Positions 30,885-41,289 of a DNA stretch of 64,000 nt are shown one piece after another (within the stretch, counting starts at the first letter, position 1; every line of letters starts with the position of its first letter). The notes under the pieces are model-generated. The model had not been told where the DNA came from and searched no databases. It saw only the letters and a program-made list of their open reading frames with translations. The stretch covers positions 1,180,001 to 1,244,000 of the forward strand of contig JAJEKV010000034.1 in the NCBI GenBank assembly GCA_021234155.1, written 5' to 3'. This stretch comes from Isoetes taiwanensis (lineage: Eukaryota > Streptophyta > Lycopodiopsida > Isoetales > Isoetaceae). The translations under genes were made by a program, and so were the position numbers.

Positions 30885-31466
30885 GCTTAATCTAATATTA
30901 AAAGGGCTAAAAATATCAAATTAGTTAATGTTAACCAATTTGGAGTTGCCACCTGGCCCAAATCGATTGGGCGAGGGAGAGTTGCTAACTTGGGATCCAA
31001 ATTGGGGTTTTATACCCCCATTTGCCCCAATTCAAATTGGGGAGATTGGTGGAGGAAGAGCTGCTGTTCCACCCCGCCCAGCTAGAAGGATGGAGAGCCA
31101 GAGAGATAGTGGATCTAGCTATGATCCCGGTTAGTCCGTAGTTAGCTTGGATTCCTAGGTAGTCATAGGATTAACCCTTGTATGCTTGGAAGATAGCTAG
31201 GATTAACCCTTGTATGAATAGATGTATGGTTAATCTCTATTTTATGTTCTATTCGAAGCTATGGATGGATGGATGTATAAGTATAGCTTTCTTTCTGTTC
31301 CTCCTGTATTGTATGGGTAAAAGGGGTGTAGAGACCTGAAGGCCATCTAGAAGTAGAGATGTTCCTAGCTAGAACCCTTAAAACCCAGTAAATGCGGCCT
31401 GTGCACAAGAGCCAACCTGGCTGAGGATGCTATGATGTGGTTCAGCACCAAATAATGAGTATAACT

Positions 31467-31500
<34 letters not shown>

Positions 31501-32600
31501 AGTATGATGGTGAATCGGGGGTAGGGTCCTGCCTAGCGCGGCTATAGGACTCCTATAGTGTGCTAGGCTTATAGTCGGTCACTGTGTGTGTGCCGGGTAT
31601 GGGTCTGACGCTCCCTGGGTCGCAGGAGACGTGCCTATATGGACGCCCTGGACTCGAACGGGCTGGTGAGCCGACCTTTAGATTTGGGGAAGTAAGTCGG
31701 GTACGGATGCGGGGGTCACTGAGGGGGCACATGTTCTCTAGTACACCCAGGGATCCGTCATGCTCGGGGAGGAGACGCCTCTCTAACCTACCTCATCATA
31801 CCGGGTAGATGTACCCCGGAGTAGTCTCGTAGGGTGATTCCTTGGGATTGCATTTCCGGAGGGTTACAAGCACATCATAGCATGATTCAGCCTAGCTGCA
31901 AAGTGTGCACAGGAGGGGCGGATGGAGTGGACTACCCTAGCCATTGTCTTATGCCAGCCAACGCCGTGTTATACTTCCATCTGTTGATATCTTGAGGTCC
32001 TGACCGTCAGTTGACCCCTTGGAGTCTGAGCCTGGGTAGTGCCTTGTCATGGAGTTTAGTTCATATTATTATGGTTGTATTATCTCTTTGTGGATGATGA
32101 TGGATGGGCCACCTTTCGTGGTGGTATATTATTATAGCATGATTGTGTATGCTAATGTATATGTATGCTTTCGCTGTATGGGATTTCCCATAGAGGACGT
32201 GGGACGAATGACACCTCTGTGTTCCTTGCCCGGACACTTGGTCATCCCAAGTGGCCCGAGTATGACGGAGGGCCTTACCAGGGTGATGTAGTCGCCATGG
32301 GAGGGAAATTCCCGTATTTATATGATGGGAGCATCGTATAGATTCTGAGAGCATCACACCAACTACAATTTATTCTTAATCTTCTAAATTTGTATAATAA
32401 GTGGTCAATTGCCCATTTTTGCTAATTATATTTTATTCTCTTAAAATTAAGGGACATGAGGGCATAAAAAGAAGAAGAAGAAAACGAAGCAAAAGATAAA
32501 TACTTCATGCATTATAATCATCGGAATTAAGGTCAGTTTATATTAGGTAATTTCATATATTAATCTAAACAAATCATATGACCTTAGAATTGAATTGATT
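30885..32600. other. Intergenic or retroelement-derived stretch with an A31 run
   Basis: 31,500-32,060 is GC-richer and reads like an LTR or untranslated retroelement sequence, but I see no TG...CA pair, primer site or coding domain. A31 run at 31,468-31,498. Confidence 0.3.
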
Positions 32601-32610
32601 TTTAGCAGAG

Positions 32611-33048
32611 CTATAAGATTAAAGTGACACTTATACTAACTATAACAATAGACGCATGCCATATATTCTCATCTTTTATGCTATTTTGCAAGACTAGGAG
32701 TGCCCGAGTACCATGGGGACCTGGTGGGCCTGGAGGAATAACAAGCCTTCCATCAGGACCTAATAATCCAGGCCCTCCAATGCCTCCAAGACCACTTGCA
32801 GTTCCAGTATGGCCAGGAGATCCTGGAAGTCCTGGGCCATCTTGACCACCAGCACCTCTAGCTGCCCCTAATCTACCACTTCCACCTTGTCCACCTTGCC
32901 TGCTAAGGTTTCCTACTCTTGGGGCATATCCTAATGAGGACTTGGATGATATACAAGAAAACATGTTGATGAAAAATAGCAAAAACAATAACATTGCCTT
33001 CTGTATTGGAGGCATTGCACAAGCTATAACACTAAGCGATCTTCGCAA
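32611..33048 (-). CDS. Collagen-like secreted ORF, hypothetical
   Basis: 145 codons. Two possible starts: M1, or M12, which gives a cleaner signal peptide (MPPIQKAMLLFLLFFINMFS, likely cut after CISS). The middle is Gly-Pro-rich with imperfect G-x-y triplets: GGQDGPGLPGSPGHTG, GGIGGPGLLGPDGRLVIP and PGPPGPHGT. The last ~35 residues are ordinary and hydrophobic (IVIVSISVTLIL); a GT donor right after GPPGPH suggests the real message may be spliced there. No disruption. It could be a plant extracellular structural or signalling peptide; function unknown. Collagen triple-helix formation is not implied. Confidence 0.5.
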   Translation of the reverse strand: MRRSLSVIACAMPPIQKAMLLFLLFFINMFSCISSKSSLGYAPRVGNLSRQGGQGGSGRLGAARGAGGQDGPGLPGSPGHTGTASGLGGIGGPGLLGPDGRLVIPPGPPGPHGTRALLVLQNSIKDENIWHASIVIVSISVTLIL

Positions 33049-33649
33049 TATTATCCACTAAGTGACTCTCGCAATACTTTCAATTTATGCTTGAGCATAA
33101 GTACGATGTTTTTTTATCTTCATGAGAGTTACATGGTTCTTCTTCATATAACCCACCACTCCCTCATTACATATATACCTACAATTCCACTGCCTTACCT
33201 ACCTTCACATCACATATGTATCTTTATCTCTGATGAAAAAGTGAAATTTCATTTATTCCTTTATTTCTGTTTTGATAAGTATGGTATGACTAATAACATG
33301 TTCCTATGGTTTATTTCTTTTGTTTCTCTATATTAAAATTCAACTTCGTCGATGCATATGACAACAATGCATGTATACTCCTCTGACCGAAGAAAGAGAG
33401 CACGTTGAGAATACAAGAGAATCGATATCTAGGGTACAAACAGTGTATCACAAGATATCATCACAATCCAATAGTCGTAAGTTTGAGAATATCATAATTT
33501 CCAAAGAATCTAGTTTAAGATTGATCAAAGCATTAAAATACGAACAGAAAATACGCATTAAAAATTGATTTTATAAAAATTTCGCAGAAATATAGTAGAA
33601 AAATGGTCTATTTACATGAACTTTAATTTTAAAAAAGTTAAGATTCTAA

Positions 33650-34165
33650 CCTTTTAGACCAATATATTAGGTCTAATTCAAGGTCACGTAGAATAGAGAC
33701 CCTTCTCTGCCATATCTCGCGCTTAGAGTTGATGTAAAAATACAAATTTTAGCTGTAAAAAAACTAAGATTCCGAACTTTCAGATCAATATACTATGTCC
33801 AATTGGAGGTGGCAATGTCAAGGATAGCATACTCTTCTTTGCCACATCTCGCGCTAAGCGCGAGGGTTAATGCAAGAATTTAAATTCTAGTTGTACAAAT
33901 TAGATGTCACATGGCAAGAATAGCAACCCATTCTCTGTCACATCTCGCGCTACGCGCGGGGGTTAATGCAAAAATACAAATTCATGTTGTAAAAAAACTA
34001 AGAATTTAACTTCAGATCAATATACTTAGTGCAATTAGATGTCGTATGACAAGAATAGTAAACCTTCTCTGCCACACAAGGCAAAATAGGGAAAAAAAAA
34101 AAAAAAAAATCCCCTTTTTTTTCCCATTTTCCCCTCTTTTCGCGCTAAGCGCGAGATGTGGCAGA
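33650..34165 (+). repeat. Degenerate ~120-bp tandem repeat with CGCGCTAAGCGCG palindromes
   Basis: Three to four units contain CTTCTCTGCCACATCTCGCG followed by CTAAGCGCGAGGGTTAATGC and TTAGATGTC-CATGGCAAGAAT. Each holds the palindrome TCGCGCTNAGCGCGA or a variant. After an A17/T8 stretch (34,092-34,121) the block reappears inverted: TCGCGCTAAGCGCGAGATGT then GGCAGAGAAGG. Non-coding. Confidence 0.8.
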
Positions 34166-34399
34166 GAAGGATCTAGCAGTCACCTTTCGCTACCCCCCAT
34201 TTCTCATAAAATCTGAAAGCAGATAATTAAAGCATTCCAAGAGTATTATACAGGAACTTAATCGATTTGACAGTACCCATTTCTCAATTTCAAGTCTGAA
34301 AGCATCCACGTCATCCATTATAGCTAAGAATTTCTGGATAGATGAAGAAAATAGGTGATTTTCTTACCTCAATTTGCAAAGAGATGAAAGGTAAATCTG

Positions 34400-34800
34400 T
34401 CAAACACTTGCCAAACTAGAGCCCATCGAACTCATAGAAGGTAAGAATAGGAGCTCGCGCGTTGAGGCTCTAGTTGAGGCGCCAGGTGCCAGGAGCTCAC
34501 TCAGTGCTAGGTGCCAGGAACTCGCATTGGCCGCTAGGCGCCAGGGGAAGAAAAAAGAGAGAAACAATAAAACTCGCCTGGTCGCTAGGCGCATGTTCCC
34601 ATTCAAGAAGAAAAAAGAACCAACTTAACCCCAAAATTTGTATTCCGTGGGAAGCCCATAACACTAGGCGGGAAATTCAAATTTTAATAGTAGGCGGGAA
34701 ATTCAAAAGTAACACTGGGTGGGAAGCTTAAAACCAACGGGAGGAAACCAAAAATTAGAACTAGGCGGGAACCCTGAAACTGACAACCTCGAAATGGGGT
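34400..34800 (+). repeat. Degenerate short repeats (CTAGGCGCCAGG and TAGGCGGGAAATTC)
   Basis: First part repeats variants of CTAGGTGCCAGGAACTCGC; second part repeats TAGGCGGGAAATTCAAA about five times with spacing near 30. Non-coding. Confidence 0.6.
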
Positions 34801-35231
34801 CCCGAAACTAACAACCCCGCCCGGTGGGTTCAAAATCGTGGAATAGTTTCAAATCAATAGAATCGTGGTTAAATGGTTGTAATCCTACAAAGCCCTGCCA
34901 CGCATGCTGTATAGATATTTTTTTCTTTAAAATCCCTGAAGGTACGTAGCTGTTGCAGCAGGCAAACATGCTCCTATGCTGCCATTTCATGGATGCTTGG
35001 TGCTTAAACGATCTTTGCACTTCAGATGCACAAGAATCGATGTTCTTCACTTAGGTTTTGGTGGCTGGGATGGATGGCTGATGTTGTTTTTCACAACCTT
35101 GATTCATCTGCTTATACAAAGTGGTTTTCATGGTTTAGCTATGCCATACCATGGTTATCCTAAGATGCCAAGGAGAGAATAGCAAGGCTTGTTTGTTGGA
35201 AAATTTTCACAAAAATGCTTGAAAGAATTAT

Positions 35232-35777
35232 GAGGCAAATTGATCCAAACAAGACGATGTGATACAAACTACTCCATAACAGGTTTGAAAATATATATCT
35301 ATATGATGGTCTATAAGCAGGCTCTGTAATCAGGTTTTTAAGATCTATGTTGTTTTTCGGTTACATTTGATTAAGACAATGATAGTTGGCATTTTTTTAG
35401 TTCTTCTTTTTAGAGACGTTTAGCATTCGTAGTATAGACGACTTTGCATGGAAGTGCTTTTGTAAGTGCTCATGCAATGGCAAATTGATCCAGAAAAGAC
35501 GATGTCATATAAATTGCTCCATAACAGGTTTGAAAATATATATTTATACGATGGTCTATAAGTAGGCTCTTGGCATGACGTAAAAACACTATCTATCTAT
35601 CTATAATCAGGGTTTTAAGATCTATGTTGTTTTTCGATTTCATTTGATTAAGACAAGGATAGTTGGCATTTTTTTCTGAGTTCTTCCTTTTAGTGACAAA
35701 CAAGTTATATAGTCACATATTTAGCATCTGTAGCATATGATGATTTTGCATGGAAGTGCTTTTGTAAGTGCCCATGC
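35232..35777 (+). repeat. Tandem duplication, unit ~250-290 bp
   Basis: Copies start at about 35,232 and 35,483, from GCAAATTGATCCA-A-AAGAC through GATCTATGTTGTTTTTCG to GCATGGAAGTGCTTTTGTAA. Copy 2 has an extra CTAT run. Non-coding. Confidence 0.8.
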
Positions 35778-36193
35778 ATTCAAGTCTATAGCAAAGGCCT
35801 TACATAGAACGTGTGGCTTCTGTAAAGATGCTTTGCAGGATTCTTCACTTTTCCTATATGCTGTCATTGGTGCATGCAATGATGAATACATATCTATTGA
35901 AAGTCATGGTTATGATTGCAGGAAAATGTAGAAGGAGGAATAAGATGCACCATGATATTTTTCTGTCTCAGGATGTAACTCAGGGTTGATGTTTCAAAAT
36001 ATGCTTTGAGGAACTGTACTAACTGTTTCAAAATATGCTTTGAGGAACTGTACTAAATGTGGAAATACATATCATATATTAATGTATATTGAACTCCGCT
36101 CAAAATTATGAGATTTGAAGGCTGAACCTGATATCAAGCAAAGTGGAATTGAAAATATTATACCTTGATGTAATATCATTAGAACAATGATGT

Positions 36194-36970
36194 TTGGTTA
36201 TGTGGCGAATGGAAAGAGTGCATTGGTTTTATAGTTATTCATGTTGCACTCCACTTTTACCAAGTTACATATCTGCATTAAAGGCTTGTGCCCGTCTAGC
36301 AGCCATGGAAGATGGAACGGACATTTATATGCAAATTTGCAATGCTCAGCTTCAAAATAATATAGTTTTAGCAAGTTGTTTGGTTGACTTGTATCGAATA
36401 TGTTCAATGAGTGCAACAATGAATAGTGGTGATTCTTCAGTTTATGTGTTGATGGATGATATTTATGCAGGTTTGGGCATGTAGAAAGAAAGTGAAAAAA
36501 TCAAGGCCATGAGTTATGGGTAGGACCTCTAGAGCTCAGGAAATTCCAGGAAAAAGTTGAAATAGTTTAGAATTTGTTGATGGGGCCAAAAGCCATTTTT
36601 AGTGTAAAAAATACAAGAAAAGTTGTAGCCAAAAGCAGGATACAAGGTTGACTTAGGCAATCTCTTGTTGGATAGAATGTTTATGCATTGTAGATGTGGG
36701 AACATACATAATGCTTGCCATTTGTTCAATTTGATATTTGTCCATAATGTCATCTCATGGAGTGCTATTGTAACAGGATATGGCCAGAATGGACCTGGTA
36801 GAGAAGCAAACTTTCAGTACGTATGCGACATGAAAAACATCAAAATGAACAACTCTGTATTATGTGGTCTTCTTATTGCTTGTTCTGCCATTGTTCAGTG
36901 TTTTGAAGCAAATGTTGCAATTACAATACAGATCAATTTGAAGCATGTAAGCAGATATTTGCCTGCCTAA
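36194..36970 (+). pseudogene. Pentatricopeptide repeat (PPR) protein fragments
   Basis: Two plus-strand pieces. The first (36,194-36,484) has PSYISALKACARLAAMEDG, then LASCLVDLYRICSM and a PPR-E-like SSVYVLMDDIYAGLGM. The second (about 36,650-36,970) has LLDRMFMHCRCGNIHNACHL, NVISWSAIVTGYGQNGPGRE and LCGLLIACSAIV, a typical repeat progression. PPR-PLS proteins bind organelle RNA for editing and processing. The pieces are short, out of order relative to a normal protein (an E-like end precedes further repeats) and separated by stops, so this is gene debris. Start and end cannot be set. Confidence 0.75.
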
Positions 36971-37219
36971 ATCTTTGCCTAAATCCTTAAGCTATTAAAG
37001 GAAGTGTCTATTTTTTCTTGCATTGCAGAAATTAAATTGAAAGCATTTAGAATATGCGCCTTTCTATATGTAGCATAATAACAGGGGGTTTTCTTTGTGT
37101 TTTTGTACGCTTTTCACTAAGGTTTTCCTATGATTTCGTGATGTATTCAAATGGATGTACTAATGCGTACATCTAGAGTGCACCATTTCTGAGCCATTGA
37201 TTTTAGCCTTTTTTTTTCC

Positions 37220-37390
37220 AATGGTCAACGACCAATGGCTCACAACAAAAGCCCTTTTTTTGTGCGTGTGGTGCATAATGGTCAACAACCAATGGCTCAT
37301 AACAAAAGCCCTCTTTTTGTGCGTGTGGTGCATAATGGTCAACAACCAATGGCTCACAACAAAAGCCCTCTTTTTGTGTATGTAGTGTAT
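37220..37390 (+). repeat. 57-bp tandem repeat, three copies
   Basis: Units start at 37,220, 37,277 and 37,334 with AATGGTCAACAACCAATGGC; copies differ at a few bases. Since 57 is divisible by three, five overlapping frames on both strands stay open across the array; these are artefacts, not genes. Confidence 0.95.
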
Positions 37391-37727
37391 AATGGGCACA
37401 TGAAGGGCTTGAAGGGCGCATGTAGTGCAGTTTGCCCTCTTTTAGCTTATATATTACCATTGTACAGGTGCATGTGAGGGGTCCTTAGCTTGTTCCACAT
37501 GCCACGTGTATCCTAATGCTTCTCCCTTTCTAAAGGGGTTGCTTGCTGCTTGGGACACTGTCCATATACATGTCATGTCTGGCGGGAAGACCGTACGCCA
37601 GGCGTGTTAATTCAAGCAATCAATTATTCACGCTAATGATAGAACATATATGTGTTGCACACGAAGTAGAAGGTTTGTATCGCTTCCATTGTTAACCTAT
37701 AAGGTTTTCTTTTACAGGCATGTGGCA

Positions 37728-38012
37728 AGAGGGTATTTACACAGGGATGTAAAACCACATAATGTCCTGATCAGCTTTAATCCGGATTTAAGATGATTGC
37801 GAAGATATCGGACATGGGTCTCATTAAGCGTTTAATGAATGGAGCATCCCATCTTGAATCTGTGACTAAAGGTTGGCGTTACTATTTTCTTATTTTGCGA
37901 GACACACTCTGTTGACATGTTTAGTTTTGGGTGTATTGTCTTCTTCTGCCTTACAGGTGGACATCATCCGTTTGGAGACCATATATATGAATGCGACAGT
38001 AATATTATTCAG
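37728..38012 (+). pseudogene. IRE1: IRE1-like kinase domain fragment
   Basis: After an acceptor (tttacag, 37,727) the plus strand reads HVARGYLHRDVKPHNVLI, the kinase catalytic loop with its Asp; then, after a one-base shift near 37,793, AKISDMGLIKRLMNG, the SDMG variant of the DFG motif with the KRL that marks IRE1; then GWR. After a second shift near 37,908 follow SVDMFSFGCIVFFCLTGG and HHPFGD, ending at a GT donor (38,013). IRE1 is the ER stress sensor whose kinase-RNase splices bZIP mRNA. Only the middle of the kinase is present; sensor, membrane and RNase parts are absent. Two frameshifts make it a pseudogene fragment. Confidence 0.8.
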
Positions 38013-38504
38013 GTACAGCAGATTTTTTTCGAATCCAAGATTATCCAGAGGTAAAACATGTTCCTCAAAAAAAAAAAAAAAAACATGTTATTAAAAATTT
38101 GTTGTCTTCTGATCCAAAAAAAGGTATAAACAGTTAGGTATAAACAGTTTTGTAATATGCCATAAATATGGATCAATATACTAACCAATGCTATATTGAA
38201 TATTTGATGTAGGTTGTCAGCCTCTGAGGCACTATATCACCCCTTTTTTATAAAATACAATAAAGGACTGACCCATCTATTCATGTATTATAAAGTACAG
38301 GAAAAACTTTAGCCAAAATATGTTTTTAAGTCCATACAACTTCAAAAACTTTAGCCAAATCATATTTTGAAGTCCATACAACTTCTTACACTAAACGCGT
38401 TTTTCTAATCCTAATTGTATAAGGAGGTCCCAAGGTTGTCATCAGCATAATATGAACTCACATTCTTAATTCCAGATGCACCAAGATACGGAAAAAAGCA
38501 TATA

Positions 38505-38772
38505 TCAATGCGGTTTTGGAACATGCCCATCAACAGCAAAATTTCTGGTCGCAACAGGTAAGGACGAGCCTAATCCCATCAAGCTCAGGCTTGGCAATCA
38601 CTTGACAACCAAGCCGAGAACTGCAAGTGGCAACGAACAAGTTTCATAGCATCATAACAATATAGAGCCTGAACAATGCAAATACTCACGTTTCTGTCAG
38701 TCCAAAAGCCAAATCAAGCATGTCATTTTCCTCATCAACTGGCTCTGGTAGTTTTGCATAAAAGTCTTCGTC
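38505..38772 (-). pseudogene. MFDX: Mitochondrial (adrenodoxin-type) ferredoxin, last two exons
   Basis: Exon at 38,772-38,691, bordered by cag and GTGAG, encodes DEDFYAKLPEPVDEENDMLD and LAFGLTET. The next (about 38,620-38,505) encodes SRLGCQVIAKPELDGIRLVL, then, after one extra base, PVATRNFAVDGHVPKPH and a stop. DEENDMLDLA, TSRLGCQ and the VPKPH end are the C-terminal signature of plant mitochondrial ferredoxin, which donates electrons in Fe-S assembly; the Cys of LGCQ is the fourth cluster ligand. I find no upstream exon with the other three cysteines. Because of the one-base insertion and the missing 5' part I call it a fragment. Confidence 0.82.
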
Positions 38773-39059
38773 CTGAAAGATTATGGTGGCGACAATAAAA
38801 CTCATTGTGAAGAAACGTAGATGCAATCTAACAAAACGATTAAACATGCCTATCACGAAACACACTCCACACACTAACACATTGTGTACGGTACCAAGAT
38901 TACCATTACTATCATGATGGGCATAGGGATATGGTAAAATTGTGGCTACATTTCAATGTGACATACCCGATGGAATTGTTGTTGAATCTTCATGAAATCT
39001 TAAGCTAACTTCGGAGAACGTCATATGATTTTAAAGACAAGTTTAGAGACTAACGGGTC

Positions 39060-39235
39060 TAAGGAAATATTCCAGAATAACCTTGGAGAACCTAAAGAAA
39101 TCTTTAAAGAATGAAAAGATTTTCTTAGATTCCTTAGTGTTCCACGATACAAAAGAATCTAAGATAACTTACAAGAGAATCTAAGACAACTTAAGAGAAT
39201 CCAAGAGAATACAAGAGAATCTAAGATAACTTGAA
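39060..39235. repeat. AAGAGAATCTAAGA short-repeat tract
   Basis: About 12 variants of GAGAATCTAAGATAACTT; same words, opposite orientation, as the minisatellite at 27,290-28,365. Confidence 0.7.
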
Positions 39236-39622
39236 ACACGCTAAGCGTGTTCCAATACACGCTAAGCGTGTTCTATCTACATGCTAACCTTAGCCTTGAA
39301 TATGAATACACGCTCGGCGTGCATTCAACAGAGAGAGAAAAAAAACTGTACAGATAGATAAGTAAATACATAAAGGCAAGGCAATTACGTGTAAATAATT
39401 GCCTTGCCTTTATGTATTTACTTATCTATCTGTACAGTTTTTTTCTCTCTCTGCTGAATGCACGTCGAGCGTGTATAGTTTTTCCTATATAGCAGTTTAC
39501 ACGCTGAGCATGCAAACAATTTTAATCCCTAGTTTCAACTTTTAATTTAAACAAGCCGGGCGTGTCTCTTAGTTTCTTAAGTTTATAAATAAAATAAATA
39601 TAACACGCCAGACGTGAATACT
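39234..39622. repeat. Cluster of ACACGCTNAGCGTGT-like palindromes
   Basis: Palindromes or half-palindromes at about 39,236, 39,256, 39,307, 39,460, 39,500, 39,560 and 39,603 (ACACGCTAAGCGTGT, ACACGCTCGGCGTG, GTCGAGCGTGT, ACACGCTGAGCATG and others). Two of them form the outer ends of the hairpin at 39,306-39,476. The tract ends 30 bases before the ORF at 39,650. Confidence 0.75.
39306..39476. repeat. Near-perfect hairpin, ~81-bp arms, 10-nt loop
   Basis: Left arm 39,306-39,386 and right arm 39,397-39,476 are reverse complements with two substitutions and one A/T-run length difference. The loop is about ACGTGTAAAT. AT-rich, non-coding. Could be a small foldback element or a MIRNA-like locus. 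Confidence 0.95.
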
Positions 39623-39649
39623 GATACTCTGCTAACTTCCTATTGATAG

Positions 39650-40132
39650 ATGCCAAGTTACATTAATCACCCGGTTGGTGACGAAGATGCATTGGAAATA
39701 CATTTGGGGCAGCAATCACACAGCCCAGCTCCAGTTTCGGCTCCAAGCTCCAGTCCGGTTGAACCGCAGCCGAGCACCAGTCCGGCTGGAGCACCAGTCT
39801 TGCAACCCCTGCAGTACATGGATCAAGTAATGATGATGGCAGCAGAGCGCAGGGCAATTATAAATCTGGGCTCTGAGGCCCTTGCAATCTCACGGAGGCT
39901 GGCCCTCTTATCTGATCACTTCGATCATGCAGTACATGCATTGATCGAGAGTGAATCTCGCAACCGTCAGCTCGAGATTCAAAATGAGGAGCTTCGTTTC
40001 TTAGTGGCTAGCCTCTATGCCCGGATGCCCCAACACGAACCACTACCACAGGCGGCATACGATGTAATGGAATCCCTGCATAGCCAAACGACTACAAATT
40101 CTTGCATAACATTCAATGCACCTAAAAAGTAA
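39650..40132 (+). CDS. Hypothetical protein with Ser/Pro-rich N-terminus and coiled coil
   Basis: 160 codons, intact. Residues about 23-55 are Ser/Pro/Ala-rich (SPAPVSAPSSSPVEPQPSTS). Residues about 60-130 are helical and amphipathic (AAERRAIINLGSEALAISRR, then LIESESRNRQLEIQNEELRF), a likely coiled coil of about five heptads without a basic region, so not a bZIP as read. I do not recognise the protein. The start is the first ATG after a non-coding palindromic tract. It could be a host gene, a truncated exon set or a gag-like retroelement protein; composition is less AT-rich than the flanks. Confidence 0.5.
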   Translation: MPSYINHPVGDEDALEIHLGQQSHSPAPVSAPSSSPVEPQPSTSPAGAPVLQPLQYMDQVMMMAAERRAIINLGSEALAISRRLALLSDHFDHAVHALIESESRNRQLEIQNEELRFLVASLYARMPQHEPLPQAAYDVMESLHSQTTTNSCITFNAPKK

Positions 40133-40397
40133 TACCTACAAGCTAACATTTGAGGTGTTTTTTTCTTTTAGAGTAAGAGTAGATTTTTTCAAGATTAATC
40201 AAGAAAAGCCAAACAACATTCTGCATGAGGATAGCAAAATATAATTAAAAACATGAAGCTAACATTTGTTCCATTCAAAAGTTTCTTCAAAGAAGTAGAA
40301 CATTATATAAGATTTCCTTAACTTCCAACGGGTATTTTTGCATTGACATGTAGCAAGCCATGATTAAGTACCATATCCCTATGCCGAAAATGACTGA

Positions 40398-41220
40398 CTT
40401 TTTTTTTTTTTGAAGGACGACAAGCTTTATTCGCCAACTAAAAACTAGAGCAACATAACATGCGAAGACAGGATTATAACCCCAGTGGACAAACCGATCC
40501 AACCGGAAAGCACAACCACACCTATGCAAAAGAAATCTTGTTGAAGGTAAGTATGCGGATCGGTATATATGCCAGATCAGTACTTTCTTCTCTTGATCAA
40601 GAGAAGAACAATTGTAAACCATAACAATTTTATTTTTAAACCTTTGAAGAACAATCTCATCTGCGGTATCTATGCCCTTAAAGATAAACAACCTCCTTCT
40701 CTTCCGATTGACCATAAAAGCCAGACCACATGAGAGATGAAAAGCTTCGTTTAGTAGTTTGGGCCAAGCATCGGGATAGATAGCAAGCAAAATTTGCTTT
40801 GGCTAGATCGAGGCGTGCCAAATAGGGTCAACAACCAAGACCATGCACACCGGTAGCTCACACAAGAAGAAACAATGCTCAATACTCTCAACCCTTTGGC
40901 GGCATAAAGGACAAAGCTCTGAAATCCGATTATCCATTTTATGAACTAACTTTGTTGACTCGAGGGCATCGTGAATCACTTGCCACCACAAAACTACTAC
41001 TTTGGGATGAAGCAGCTTATCCCATATCCATATCCAAACACTTTTTCATTGTGGCTGTCTTCACTCATATTGAAACTGTTGTTACCAAGATTCTCCATAT
41101 CAAACTTCACACAATCGACAAGGTGGCTATACAAACTAACAACGGGGCTTGTCCAATAGCAACTCAAATTGGAGTGCATCTGTTTGCTTGTAGTAATGGC
41201 GAGAAACTATAACTTCTCCT
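40398..41220 (-). mobile_element. L1-type LINE 3' end, 5'-truncated
   Basis: On the minus strand a zf-RVT domain reads WWQVIHDALESTKLVHKMDN and CPLCRQRVESIEHCFFLC (40,991-40,840), followed by a C-terminal region with GCAFRLDRFVHWGYNPVFA (frame 40,790-40,287), then a poly(A) seen as T14 at 40,398-40,411 on the plus strand. Frames are broken between the two parts. The 5' break is near 41,220; no target duplication identified. Confidence 0.85.
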
Positions 41221-41289
41221 ACACCAAATCACGATTACCCCAAGCATCTTCATATGTATCTAACAATGTGTGTTTAGTCTCGTACACCT

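Noticed and set aside
37160-37477. Several overlapping open frames on both strands
   Set aside because: They stay open only because the 57-bp repeat is a multiple of three.
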